Of a stretch of 64,000 nucleotides of DNA, positions 33,154 through 45,294 are shown piece after piece. The stretch is taken from contig JAIQDT010000108.1 in the NCBI GenBank assembly GCA_021521415.1, forward strand, positions 819,501-883,500, read 5' to 3'. The notes below the pieces were generated by a model. That model was not told the origin of the DNA. It made no database searches and saw nothing but the letters and a program-made list of their open reading frames with translations. Position 1 is the stretch's first letter. Every line of letters starts with the position of its first letter. A program made the position numbers and the translations under genes. The stretch is from Bidens hawaiensis. Taxonomy: Eukaryota; Streptophyta; Magnoliopsida; Asterales; Asteraceae.

Positions 33154-35620
33154 ATGAATCAGATGTCGAAAACTTGTGCTTTCGGGGTTGTTTTCTTGTT
33201 CTTGATCTGTGTTTCAGCGTCTGATAATGGGTTCTCGGGGTGTAACTGTGAGGCTGAAGGCTTCTTCGGGTACCGGAACATAATGGAAACACAAAAAGTG
33301 AGTGATTTCTTGATAGCAGTGGCTTATTTCTCGATCCCGATTGAACTTCTTTACTTTGTTAGTTGTTCAAATGTCCCTTTCAAATGGGTACTTGTTCAAT
33401 TCATTCTCTTTATTGTCTTATGTGGAATGACGCATTTACTCAACGGTTGGACATACGATGCCCACCCCTTTCATCTAATGCTTGCACTCACTGTTTTTAA
33501 ATTCTTAACCGCGTTAGTTTCGTTTGCAACCGCTATTACATTAATCACTCTCATCCCGTTGCTGTTGAAAGTTAAAGTTAGAGAATTTATGCTGAAAAAG
33601 AAGTTTTGGGATCTCGGTAGAGAAATGGGAATGATCAAGAAACAGAAGGAAGCCGGGTGGCATGTTCGTATGCTCACACAAGAAATAAGAAAGTCTCTTG
33701 ACCGCCACAAGATTCTTTACACGACTCTTGATAAACTATCCGAGACGTTAGATTTACAAAACTGTGCGATTTGGATGCCAGACGAGGCTAAAACGGTGAT
33801 GAATCTCACTCATCAATTAAAAGGAGGCGATTCTTCAGCCGTTGATCAGTTTTGCATCCCAATCAATGATTCTGATGTCCAGGACATCAAAAGAAGTGAA
33901 GTGGTGAAGTTATTAGAACCTGAGTCAAGATTAGCCGACTTAAGCAGTGGCGGGTCGATTCAACCGGGAGCCGTGGCTGCAATCCGTATGCCAATGCTTC
34001 GAGTTGCTGACTTTAAAGGTGGGACCCCTGAAATGATTCAAGCTTGTTATGCAATATTAGTTTTGGTCCTACCGGGTGCTAATTTTCGGTCTTGGACGAA
34101 TTCAGAACTTGAAATAGTCAAAGTAGTTGCTGACCAAGTAGCCGTTGCGCTCTCGCACGCTGCAGTTCTAGAAGAATCTAGACTCATGAGAGACAAATTA
34201 GTGGCTCAAAACCAAGCTTTACAGGAAGCTAAACAAGAAGCAATGAGGGCTAGTCAAGCTAGAGCCTCGTTTCAAGCAGTTATGAGCAAGGGTTTAAGAA
34301 AACCTATGCATTCAATCATGGGTTTGCTTTCAATTTTACAAGACGAGAGTTTAAAAAGTCAACAAAGGATTCTTGTTGACACAATGGTCAAAACAAGCAG
34401 TGTGCTTTCAATGCTGATTAATGATGTAATGGATGATTATACTAAAGATAATGGCAAGTTTACGCTGGAAATGAGATCTTTTCAGCTTCATGGTATGATT
34501 AAAGAAGCTGTGTGTCTTGCAAAGTGTTTGTGTGTTAATAAAGGTTACGACTTTGACATGAATATTGATAAATACCTACCAAATAATGTAATGGGGGATG
34601 AAAGAAGGGTTTTACAGGTTATCTTGCATATGATTGGGAATCTTTTGAGTTGGGGTAATGGGGGTGGGTACTTAAGTTTTAGGGTTTCTAGAGAAAGTGG
34701 AAGCATTGGGAGAAGTGATCAACAATGGCGTTCTTGGAGATCGAATTCTAGTGATGGTTTTGTTAGTGTTAAGTTTGAAATTGGGTTAAATGATGCGTTT
34801 TCTGTGGTTAAACCGTCTTCAAGTGATCAGAGAATCCGGAGATTGGTAGCTGAGGAGAGTTTGAGCTTTAGTATGTGCAGAAAATTGGTTCAGGTTAGTA
34901 TTTCAAATCAATTGTCTGAATTATTATTAAGAAAATTTGTTGCTTGGTCTTTGTAGTTTTATTTGCTGGAAGTATTGACCCGTTTACTTGTGGGTCAAAA
35001 GCACTTAAGGTTAATAGTCTGTTATTATTAATATTCTTGGCTAATATGATTTAAAATGAATGTCGGTTTTTGGGCAGATGATGCAAGGAAGCATTCGGGT
35101 GATCCCGAATCCAGTAGAGTTTGATCAAAGCATGTCATTTGTTCTCGGGTTTCAACTTCGGCCTTCAATCATGATCGGGTTATCCGAAATGAGTGACTCA
35201 TCAGATCACAACCCGCAATCAAACTCAATCTTTAGAGGCCTTCACGTTCTTTTAGCTGATGAAGACGACACTAATCGGGCCGTGACCCGTAAGCTGCTTG
35301 AGAAATTGGGCTGTGTGGTTATGACCGTGACCTCGGGTTATGATTGTCTCACGGCTCTCACGCCACCTGTATCGGCTTACCAAATCTTGATACTGGATTT
35401 ACAAATGCCCGATTTAGATGGGTTTGAAGTTGCATCTCGGTTAAGAAAGTTTAGAAGCCGAAACTGGCCTTTGATTATTGCTTCAACCGCTAGTGCCAAT
35501 GAAGATTTGTGGGAAAGATGCATACAGTTTGGGATTAATGGGGTTATTCAAAAACCGGTTCTTTTGAAGGCTATTGCTGATGAGTTAAGGAGGGTGTTGA
35601 TTCAAGCCAGTAAGGTCTGA
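33154..35620 (+). CDS. ETR2/EIN4-like: Ethylene receptor, subfamily II (ETR2/EIN4-like)
   Basis: Two exons (33154-34893 and 35078-35620) joined by a phase-0 GT-AG intron give 760 residues, close to the usual 760-775. Order: signal peptide (1-22); CNCE cysteines (30-32) that dimerise receptors in the ER membrane; three membrane helices (about 50-140) with the copper/ethylene-binding pair Cys90 and His94 (LCGMTH); GAF domain (about 175-340); coiled coil; degenerate histidine-kinase domain; receiver domain (about 632-750) with acidic pocket DEDD (641-644), phospho-acceptor Asp687 (ILDLQMP) and Lys739. The kinase H-box reads MSKGLRKPMH, with Lys379 where ETR1 has the phospho-His, as expected for subfamily II. 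The protein should sense ethylene and signal through CTR1. Start chosen at the first ATG (33154); a second Met follows three codons later. EIN4 versus ETR2 cannot be settled by eye. Confidence 0.95.
34894..35077 (+). other. Intron of the ethylene receptor gene
   Basis: Donor CAG|GTTAGT and acceptor TTTTTGGGCAG|ATG. Joining gives CRKLVQ-MMQGSIRV, which matches the continuous motif of this family, so the intron is required. Confidence 0.93.
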
Positions 35621-37320
35621 TGAAGTCAAAGTCAAAGTCAAAATGTGATCGAAGAAGGTGGTCAAAGGTGGTTGATGGTTGATTAATAAACTAACATATC
35701 TAACTGAAATAGAGGATGTTTTGGATATTGGTAGAATTATTATAATATACGTATAGTGTAAAGATGGAGTAAAAGAAGGATATGATATTCTATATGAAGC
35801 TCTATTTGAGGAAATCTTTATAGATTAATAATTTTGAGTATGCAAGATTTATCTTTTGTTAAATGATTGTTATTTATACATGTCATCTCCCTTCTCCCAT
35901 TGATATTGCGCTCTGTTAGTTCTTCGTATCGGTTTTCATATAATTTAACTTTGAGTTCTTTCGGAAATGAAAACGAATTAGAATTAAGAAATCGAATTTG
36001 AATCAATACGAACTAGAGAGAAAATAACTAAAATACTTGTAATTTATACCTGATTTGATTCAAAACCGAATTTATACTTGGAATTCGATTCGATTCAAAT
36101 CTTAAATTCACTTGCACATAATTTGTTTTTGTTCAAGTTTTATTTTTTTTAAAGTTACTTACACGTAATGTTTAAGAATAATAATGGCATGCCGTGTAAA
36201 AACAAATTTCTTTAATCAATCTTTAGAAAATGACACGTGACAGTCACATGGTGTCATGAAGTGTTTGTACTAAAAGAGCCTATTATCAATGGAGATAACA
36301 TGTCTGGTTTGACAATAATATTGATGAAAGGAAAGAGAAGAGAAGCATGCATGAATTTGGTTTTAGTTAAAAGACAACTTATATGTGTTTCAGTTTTAAA
36401 GGCCACCTGGGACCCAAATTCCTCATTGGTCTATTTCTTGATTTAAGGTTTACTTTAATAATTATATAATATAATTACCTAGTCTTGTCATTTTCATTGG
36501 ATGCTGGCTTTTACATCTTTGCTTTCATTTGTTGACAAGTCTTAGGTATTTTACCACAAAATTTATTGTAACCAAAATTTAAGAAGTTGTTTATATTCTA
36601 AGTTTGAAGACAAAATAATCAAGTTTTGATTGGTTTTATAGTTTCCGTTCGTATATTGGTTAAACGTAAGCCTGGTAAAACGGGCTGGGCCGAGCTAGTT
36701 GGGTGTCGGGTGAGGACGGTTTGGGGGATTGGCCTTCTTGTCTAAACATACATGTATTAATATCTATCAAGTCAAGTTGGACAAAATCTCTAAAGTGGTA
36801 CAGAGTGTGAAGTGATTGTATTATTGCCAAAGAGACAATAACCATGTGCTAACTTAGATTAACAACAAAGCAGCCCAAGCTGACTAAAACACTAAGTAAT
36901 GTCAATCGTCAAGGTTTTATCACTTTTATGTATTTGTTTCACCAATTTTAGAAAGGTCAAGCTTTGTTCAATTCAAGCATTCACGGTTAAGTGTAATCTT
37001 TGCAATGCAATATCGGAGAAAAAAAATTACCTGCAAGCATTGGTGGTAAATAATTCATAGTAGAAAGAAAGTGGTTATTGGCCAATTAATCGAACATGAT
37101 AGAGAGACATGATCGTTAGAGTTTTGTTTGCCTTAGCCTTAGCCTTAGTGTGGTCTTGGCTTATATACCTTTTAGGGGTGTGTATAAGAGAGTAAGAGAC
37201 CACCATAGATTATTTTTCTTGTCACTTCGTTTTTCATATGTAGTAGCTCTTATAGTTTTCTCACCATTAAATATTTAAATGTTAGTGGTAGTTTAAAACA
37301 ATCAATATCATCATTAGTAC
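35621..37320. other. 3' region of the ethylene receptor and intergenic DNA
   Basis: The first 250 bp or so probably hold the 3' UTR (AATTATTATAATATAC near 35735). Beyond that nothing is supported. Frames at 35818, 36237 and 36660 have no recognisable domain. Confidence 0.5.
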
Positions 37321-37324
37321 TTCT

Positions 37325-37762
37325 GGTAGGGATAGTAAAAAAGCCCGAGCCTGACGGGTATACCCGAAACAAATGGTACGGGTCAGGTATGGGATTAGAT
37401 GACACCCGACCCTATTACCCAAAAACACATACCCGTTTACCTTAACCATGTGCCAGAAAAATTCTTTGTATTTCATAGGTTGTGAAACATATATATAAAA
37501 AATTATAATGATATTATTTATTTATTGTCACGCTTCTATATACGTGGTGCATTTATTTAAATTTGTAACAATTGTTGTATGAATAAAATGTATAAAATAA
37601 TTATAATGATTAAAAAAAATGTACTTGAAAGTCCCAACGGGTATACCCGATACCCGCGGGTATGCCCGATACCCGACGGGTAATGGGCTGGGTATGGGAT
37701 ACAGTTTTACAAACGGATATGGGCATGGAATTACCAATACCCTGTCTGTTGTCATCCCCAAA
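37325..37762. mobile_element. MITE-like element rich in ACCCGATACCCG
   Basis: Left end GGTAGGGATAGTAAAAAAGC and right end reversed GGGGATGACAACAGACAGG are loosely inverted. The interior repeats GGGTATACCCGATACCCG and related strings. No clear target duplication was found. Confidence 0.4.
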
Positions 37763-38458
37763 TTCTGATTGTTTACTTTTATTCTCGTAGCTTTATTGCT
37801 TAATCCGGATTCCTATACTGTAAGAATGGTTGTGAGTCGAGGGCAGGAACAACCTCTCTATCATCTGGATTCCTATACTGTCAAAAGTGTAAATCTTTTA
37901 TTATTTGGTCAGATTTCTTATTATTTTGTTTTACTAAACTAAAATTTTATATTATTCAGATTGTCATGCCAAGTCTGTCTTTAGGCTAATGTAGTCTTAT
38001 ATATACCATGTACGTGTTTGGTTCCAACATGTTTACATGAATGTATGTTTGTGTCATTTTCGGGTTGTGTTATTTCATACATTTAAGAAAATACATTATA
38101 GCAAAGAAAATTGTATTTCGTAGTCATGACCCATGATGACATTATCTCAAGTGGATTTGGATTGAACGTATAGAAATAAAATATGTTTTGTAATTCAATT
38201 ATTATGGAGTTTGTTTCTATTAGGTAGAATTGTTGTGTAGTTGTATCTATCTATAAACAAGTGTAAATGTGTACGTATGAGTTGTGAGTTGTGACAGATT
38301 TGAAATTTTTTTCGAAAAAGAAAAGTGCGGCCTAAGCCCAACCCTACCTGCAATCATCAATTCCAGCCCAAATTGTGTGATGGGCCGACCTAAAGCCCAG
38401 CCAAGATATATCTTGCAACAACAAAAGACTCAAAAGAGTTCATTTAAAAAAATTAACC

Positions 38459-38717
38459 AGTTCTAAAATAAGTGTTTACGAAAACCCATTTCAAGTTTTA
38501 GGTGTCACTTGCAAGAAATTCCAGTAATAGGTATTATATACTAGTCGTGACGAGTATATTATGATAATACACAAGTAGTTTGTAGACCCAATTAAAATTT
38601 GTCACGTGTCCTTAAACTAACCGTAACGAGTAGGTTCACTAATCATTTACTCGTCACAACTAAATAAATTGCATGCCTCATAATCAACGCTCACAAGTAA
38701 TTAATAAGTCCTTTAGT
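38459..38717. mobile_element. Half copy of the foldback element at 28898
   Basis: It matches the left arm in order: CTAAAATAAGTGTTTACGAA, TTTTAGGTGTCACTTGCAAG, AAACTAACCGTAACGAGTAG, ATAATCAACGCTCACAAGTA, and stops near CTTTAGTGATTG. The right arm is missing. Confidence 0.8.
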
Positions 38718-38789
38718 GATTGTCAAGTCTACACGGAGTCCCAACCATGTACCGTATAATGGGTTTCTTGAGTTCATGGCTTACTCTTG

Positions 38790-39052
38790 CGCTGTGTTCC
38801 CAAGTTCATTAAGCGCAAGAAAGGAAAAGAAAAGAAAGGAAAGGAATTTTTTCTTTTCATTTCCTTTCTTTCTTTACCTTTTACTTTCTTTCCTTCCATT
38901 TCCTTCCAAATTGGAAAGAAACATATCCTCTTCAATTTACTCTTTAAAACACTTTCTTTCCTTTCCTTTCATCTCTTAAATGAAACTAGGGAACACTCAA
39001 CTTTTATATTTCTTTTCTTTTCTCTCCATAAAAAAACTAAGGAACACACTCT
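38790..39052. repeat. Pyrimidine/purine-rich MITE-like repeat
   Basis: Ends TGTGTTCCCAAGTTCATTAA and, reversed, TGTGTTCCTTAGTTTTTTTA are inverted. The interior consists of AAGGAAAAG and TTTCCTTTC stretches able to pair. It resembles the Tourist-like element at 29630 in style only. Confidence 0.5.
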
Positions 39053-39059
39053 TAGCCCC

Positions 39060-41180
39060 AAAAGGATGAGATGCACACAACCTCTACTAAAATGACTTCG
39101 AGTCGAAGAAGTCTCTCCTTCATACTGCAAATTTTTACTCGGCAACAAGGTCGTCTTTGAGAATCGTCAAAATATTCTAGGCTGAGGGCAGAAAAAAATT
39201 TGGCCCTTAAACAAAAGAGTTTTTTTTATTATGTATAACCAATTAAATTTTTTAATGGGCTCATCGGATTGTGCAAATTTTATTTTTATCATTATTTTTA
39301 ATAAAATGGACTTAAAAAGAATTAGGTAATTGGGTTTAAACGTCAAGAACACACATTTTTTTTGAATATGTATAAAAAAAACTTGGAAAATTTTCGAGTC
39401 TACCAGGGTCATCAGGCGAAGAGCCCCACCCCCCACCCCCCCTTTCACGCGACGTTTACGGGCACTAGATTCACAGGCGTTTGTAGCGACATATATTTAA
39501 AACTTGAGTAATTATTTTATTAAAGGTTTGTAGCGACACATGGATAAGTTATTTTACAAAGGGGAACAAAAATGAGAAGAATGAGATATCTGTAGCCATA
39601 AAAAAAACCCCTAAAAAATAATGAAAAATTAATTAAAAAAAATCATAACTCAAATGTTAATAAAAAATGAAAAATGTAAAAAGACGAAAATGTTTCCATC
39701 GTCTTCCTTGTTTTTAAAAAATAAAATCCTCGAAAAAGACACAATGTTAAGTGAAAAAGATCATTGTGTCTTTTTATATATCGTTGTGTTTTGTGTTTAT
39801 TTTCGTCATTAATTGTGTCTTTTTTTCTTTACATTGTGTCTCTTTTCTTGATATTGTGTTTTATTACGCAACATTGTGTTATATTTTGTTCGGCATTGTG
39901 TTATATTTTACGACCTATTATATCTTTTTTTGTTTATTATTGTTTTGTTTGTTCATTTTCAACATTGCGTCTTTTCGGCATCGGTATACAAAACAAGACA
40001 TCGAGTTCGTCCAATTTAAACTTGAGCCTGACACGATTCAACCATTTAACAAATCAATCTCAAATAGGTCACGAACAACCATGCACATGTATTTCATAAA
40101 AGACTGCACCACCTCTCAAAGTCTCATGTCTCAATCTGCTCCCATCACAAATGCGGCCGACTTTTGACCCACTCCATAATATATTTGTTTGACACGTTTT
40201 CATATTAGTTCAACTTCTTCTATACATCCGTGTTTGGCCCACTATCTAAGTTTCAATACAACTTGTTGACTGTTTGATATATAAAAATAAACTCTCAATC
40301 TCTAGGTACTTTTATCCTTACCACACATATATATAGATACAACCATTATATACATCTCAAATCAAAAACAATACATAGCACAAGTAAACATAAACAAACT
40401 CATTAAAATTGAGCAGCATGCTTGAGAAACTTGCATGCTCTCATGATGGTTCCAAAATCCAATGCTCAAATTTCACATTCAAATGGGACCATTTGTTTTT
40501 TATCCATCTTTAGTTGTATATTTATAAATGGGACCCACTCAAAAGTTTTGGAATATATGATCTCACATTCTCACCATGGTTCTAGTTATGTTCAATAAAG
40601 TTGTTTTCTTCTTCACCTACTTGTAACCTTTTTCTTTTCAACTAAACCACTAGTATCAACTACAAGATTACATGCAACTAAAAGTTGAACCATTTTTCAG
40701 AAGTCCCCACAAACCGAATACCCACCCGCCAGTCGTGTGCATCGGTGTCTTGTGCAGTACATATAACAGAATATGGTCCAGTTAGCACATCTATGATGCA
40801 GAGATAGCATGCTAGAGACATTCAAGTATCAGAATGATACAATACAATGCACACTTTTAATGATAACATGTTCTTAGATAGTACTATAACATAATAAGTA
40901 AAACATGAAAGAAATGTACAAAAAGAAAATCATTTAATCATTGACCAAAGTCAAAGTGGCACATAACAAGTTTGACCTCCAAAGTCCATTATACATTGTT
41001 TATCAAGTTAATTTATGTACTTCAAAGACAACAACAAAGTACATAAAACAACTCATCCATACAATGATTATAAATCACTAATAAGCCAAAATCTATCATA
41101 TTCACATCACGTTGGACTAATCGTATCAAACGACACATTAAAAGAAAAACTCACAGACGCAAATGTCTTGATCACCATGA
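39060..41180. other. Intergenic; T-rich ATTGTGT motif repeats at 39755-39970
   Basis: ATTGTGTC(TTTTT) or ATTGTGTTxTATT recurs about ten times in 39755-39970. Overlapping frames of up to 138 codons there are low-complexity Phe/Ile/Leu translations and not convincing genes. No other signal was seen; the last 200 bp or so are probably the 3' UTR of the minus-strand gene that follows. Confidence 0.5.
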
Positions 41181-41183
41181 AGC

Positions 41184-42938
41184 TCAATACTGAGTTTGCC
41201 AATCAATGCAGTCTTCAAAATCAAAACTGCTTGCACAATCCAATAACACGTTTTGTTGATGCTCATAACGACATATGTAATTCAATCCGACAAGGAGCTC
41301 ACAAATGGCGGTTTCTGTCTTTGTTCTATCTGCAAAATACAACGTTTGTAACAGAAGCACATTGGTTCTTGAAACAATTTGTTGTTGCTCAAAGTTTCTC
41401 TCGTTTTGCCACCTCATCATGTTGTGTGCCAACGGTGCAAGCCAAGAAAGAATCTCGTCAAGCCTATCTTTCCAGTCATGCGCGAGAGGCGCGTCGTAAA
41501 TTGCTAAATCTTTAACATACGACTTTAAACTCATCTTTAACGCCAATCGCAAGCTCGTTGGTAGCATTTGGTATAAATCATCTCGAGCCTCTTCACCAAC
41601 TAAATGAGGGTATTGAAGTAATTTCTCAATCACAATAATAACATTAGCATAATGCAAAGCTAAAGCAGACCCTCCAATCGTGTTTTGAGAAGCTTGCACC
41701 GTTAACCTGTTCTTCGGAGCGGTTTTAACACTAGTCTTTAATCGTCTTCGTTCCCCAATCATCGGTATCCGACATTGAAAACCCGTGTGATTATTAATAT
41801 CTTTTCTTACACTACTCGAAACACTACAAGAACCTGAAATCTGGCTGCTTCGATCATCACGTTTTTGAACAGAACCGTCATCAAACTCATCAGACTTTGA
41901 AACCGGACTGCTTCGATTTAAACATTCCATAAACAATCTCCCCGGTCCCAACCCGCAAGCAAAGTTAAAATCCTCCGCTTTAAACAGAGACATTTCCGCT
42001 TTTCTTGATCCAGGTTGACCCCTAACCCTACCCACCCGCTTCTCAATACCCGAGTTACTAAAGCCACCTAAAGATTTCACACTACGCGTATCAATCTGAC
42101 CTGAAACTTGCGATAAACCACTACAAGAACGTAAATTCGCACCTGAAACCGAACCTGAACCAGAACTACTGGAAAACATCTCTCTTCTCGAAATAGTATC
42201 ATCGAAAACTACACAAATACGCGCGTAAAGCGTACACACCGTTCTCGCAAGCATCTCCACTATCTTATCATAAGTCTGATTCCACAAAGACACATCCTTT
42301 AACTGCCTAACATCCTGCTTCTGCCACATCACCTTCTGCTCAAACGCCTTCCGGCTTTCCTCGTGCTGGTTCTGCTCGAACTTACTCTTCGCAACCTCCA
42401 ACTCATTCAAAACCTCCATTTCCGCGTAAAGCCTCGCAGTCGAATTAACATACCGCTCCATTCGCCTTACCATCGCCTCCATATCCTTCACCAAAAACCC
42501 CAGTTCCCCAATGTTAATCACTCCAGACACAATATCCCCATACACATGCTGAAACCCAACCAGCTGAGGCACCGTACACTTCCGCCCGAGCCTCGAAACC
42601 ACTCCGGCAATGAAATTCAAGTCATCGAGCTTCTCCGAAAGCGCGAGATCGAGCAGATACGTTTCGTCGGATGAAATTAGGGTTTTGATGCCGTAGGATT
42701 TGAGGGTTTCGTTTTTTAACCTTTGGATCTCGGAATTGGTTAAGGATTTGTGGAGGTGAACGGTTTTTGACATGACGTTGGCAACCTCGAACGACAAGAT
42801 TCCGATAATGTCCGGTTTATTGTTGTTGTTGTTTGTGTTTTTGGTTAAGGGTTTTGAAGATGATTCTAGTAGTAAAGCGTGTTTGAGATTGGAACCCATT
42901 TGGGTTCCTAGTCGGACTATCCATGGGTCGGCCACCAT
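41184..42938 (-). CDS. PSK SIMULATOR 1-like protein (DUF3475 + DUF668)
   Basis: An intronless 584-residue protein. DUF3475 lies near residues 44-120 (IIGILSFEVANVMSKTVHLH, LISSDETYLLDLALSEKLDD, GVVSRLGRKC). A helical, coiled-coil-prone segment with MEAMVRRMERYVNSTARLYA follows to about 230, then a low-complexity Ser-rich linker (GSGSVSGANLRSC) and DUF668 near 430-520 (GGSALALHYANVIIVIEKLL, YQMLPTSLRLALKMSLKSYV, LSWLAPLAHNMMRWQNERNF). This domain pair defines the plant PSI/DUF668 family, whose Arabidopsis members promote growth in the phytosulfokine pathway. This one lacks the N-terminal glycine (MGG) for myristoylation of PSI1-3 and starts MVADPWIVRLGTQMG, so it fits the second, plasma-membrane-unassigned branch. 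It was probably expressed from a TATA-like TTTATAATAA near 43182. Confidence 0.92.
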   Translation of the reverse strand: MVADPWIVRLGTQMGSNLKHALLLESSSKPLTKNTNNNNNKPDIIGILSFEVANVMSKTVHLHKSLTNSEIQRLKNETLKSYGIKTLISSDETYLLDLALSEKLDDLNFIAGVVSRLGRKCTVPQLVGFQHVYGDIVSGVINIGELGFLVKDMEAMVRRMERYVNSTARLYAEMEVLNELEVAKSKFEQNQHEESRKAFEQKVMWQKQDVRQLKDVSLWNQTYDKIVEMLARTVCTLYARICVVFDDTISRREMFSSSSGSGSVSGANLRSCSGLSQVSGQIDTRSVKSLGGFSNSGIEKRVGRVRGQPGSRKAEMSLFKAEDFNFACGLGPGRLFMECLNRSSPVSKSDEFDDGSVQKRDDRSSQISGSCSVSSSVRKDINNHTGFQCRIPMIGERRRLKTSVKTAPKNRLTVQASQNTIGGSALALHYANVIIVIEKLLQYPHLVGEEARDDLYQMLPTSLRLALKMSLKSYVKDLAIYDAPLAHDWKDRLDEILSWLAPLAHNMMRWQNERNFEQQQIVSRTNVLLLQTLYFADRTKTETAICELLVGLNYICRYEHQQNVLLDCASSFDFEDCIDWQTQY

Positions 42939-43199
42939 TGCTGAATCTGTGAAGGTTTTGGTAGATCTGATTGGTTAGGGTTTTGGTGATTGCATTTGGG
43001 TTTGTGAAATTGAGGTGGAATTGGTGAGATTGATGGTGTGAATGATTGAATTGGAAGAGTGGAGATTGAATTGATGGAGGGAAATTGGGGATAGATTTAT
43101 GGAGTTTGAATGAATAGTGGAATGGGAGTTTGAATGAAGGTGAAGTTGAACTCAACTGTCTTTCTGCACCATGTATTATTATAAAACACAAATACAAAT

Positions 43200-44848
43200 A
43201 GAAAACTACAAAATATATTATTAACCTACTATTTTTAATATATTTGTTTTATTATATTACTTTAATATTCTTTTGAGTAAAAGAATAATTATGATTATAG
43301 TCATGGTTTTATTACTTATTTATTATTAAAATAACTAATTTATAAAAGGTGATGTAAAAACTAGAACTTTTTATCTTATCATTTAGTGTTACATGGTACT
43401 TTTATAGATGAATATTAGACTGAGTGATATGGTTCATGGAGCACTACTGATGGTGGTGATCGATGCCACACAAAACATCTAATATTCATCTTTTCTCCCC
43501 TTTAATGGAATTTATTCGTTGGAATTTGGACGGGCGTCTCTCCTCCACGTCGGTTGCTTCCTCTCCCTATCCCCTTCTTGCCTCACATGGACGACTCAAA
43601 AACGCCACGTTAGGATAGATACTGATCAATGTCACCCATGCTTATGCATGTCCGGCCTTGCCTCTTTCATAGTCTTACTGCAAAAAAATGTCCATCATCC
43701 CTCTCTCTCTCTCCCTCCCTCCCTCCCTCCCTCCTATAACAAAGACGGTTCATGGTCGGTCACTCATTGGTTATTTGGGACATACATCCCCCTCAAAGTC
43801 TCCAACATATGGCACCAAAAACTTGTGTTAAAGATGCTTTTACTCCAAAATGGAGGTGGTGTTGTAAAAACATTAAACATCATTACTGAAATAAACATAA
43901 AATAAATAAAAACAATTGATTTCGTAAATGAAACTATTAAATAAAATTAAAACTAATTAGAAAGGGGAGAATATAAGGTTATGAAAAGTAGTATGAAAGG
44001 TAGGGAATTTTGCATGAGACGTATTGGGGAGGTTATGGAGGAAGAAGATTATGCAACTTCTAGAGTCCAAATTGTTGATTATTTTTGTGCCTTTTGGATT
44101 AAGTCAACCAGCAAAATTTCGTGTTCTCTGCCTTTTGGGGTCAAACACAAAATGTTTCCATGATATTTCCTTTCAAATCAGAGATAATTGGTGGGATTTT
44201 TCACGTATTTTAATGGAAATTCGGTACATCAGAAATTTGATTTATGTATAAAATATAAAGTAATGTTTATAATATTATCAGACATAATCAAATAAATTAA
44301 AGTTACAAACATAAAGTTGGGAGTTTCTATCGAAACCAAAAACTATAAAACTGAATAATGATACCGATGTTGTTTACTTATTTGGGTGGTATTGGTTCGG
44401 TTACGTAAAAAGTATGTGTATTACATAATTTAAAAGTATATTTACAATAGTTTGGTTTCACAAAAATTCTTAAGTGTTACCTAGAAAATGAAGTCCGAAC
44501 ATACTCGAAACGATATCAACACGTGTTTTATATCAATCGAAAATTATTAAAACAATTTGGATACATGTTTAGATAGTACCAAACATGTGCTGATGTTTCT
44601 CGGTTGGTATTGGTTCGGTTCGTTTCGGCTCGTCAAGATACCCGACGCTCGTATAATCTAAGATACTAAAATTTTTTTATTTTGAACAAACTCCGTTTTT
44701 AATAAATTTATTTCGGTTTTGTAGTTGATCGAGAGATGGTCATTCTATGACTGGTTTAGTTACAAGAACATTACTTTCGAGGTTGTAATTGTGAAAAAAA
44801 AAATTTGAAGAAGAAAATTATAATAACTTGGTGATTAATAAACTATTA

Positions 44849-44885
<37 letters not shown>

Positions 44886-44925
44886 TAATTTGTACAAGAA
44901 CATTGAAGGTTTGAGTTCTTCAATG
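43200..44925. other. Intergenic; microsatellites
   Basis: A (CT)n/(CCCT)n tract lies at 43700-43735 and a (TTA)n tract at 44848-44884. Short frames at 43519, 43981 and 44024 show no recognised domain. A gene is not supported. Confidence 0.55.
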
Positions 44926-44959
44926 GAAACCCAAGTTTGATTGATACTTGTGTCATTTT

Positions 44960-45145
44960 TTTGGATTATAACAATAGGATTAGTGCTAGGCCTTTCGAGA
45001 TTTCAGTTCGAATCCCTAGCCCATCTGGGCTTTCGTCCCACCATGTGTTAAGCAGAGAGTTATACTTTTGTAGTGACACAATAGCTGTCAAGTGGCAGTC
45101 AGCGGAGTGGTTTCCTGGGAAGCAACCCAGTTAAGACAACATAGT
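44960..45145 (+). repeat. Candidate tRNA-derived SINE relic
   Basis: CAGTTCGAATCCCTAGCCC resembles a tRNA box B, followed by a non-tRNA body containing AGCTGTCAAGTGGCAGTC. The remnant near 26690-26830 has the same order (CAGTTCGAATCC then GGTGTCAAGTGGCATCA). Box A is not clear and no poly-A end was defined. Confidence 0.4.
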
Positions 45146-45294
45146 CTGAGCATAGTGGGACAACAAACAAATTTATGGAGTGCATTGGCCGCCTAACACA
45201 CAAGAAATTCATTGTTTAAAAAAAAGTCATTAGGTAATAGGATTTCGAAATCAATCAAGTAATGATGAGTTTGAATCTTAACGAAAATTAATAT

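Noticed and set aside
39751..40167. 138-codon frame rich in Phe, Ile and Leu
   Set aside because: It is a translation of T-rich ATTGTGT repeats and has no domain or promoter context.
41015..41515. 166-codon plus-strand frame
   Set aside because: It lies antisense to the 3' end of the PSK-simulator-like gene, whose motifs are unmistakable.
44995..45030. tRNA gene
   Set aside because: Only a box-B-like word is present; no cloverleaf, acceptor stem or clear box A could be drawn.
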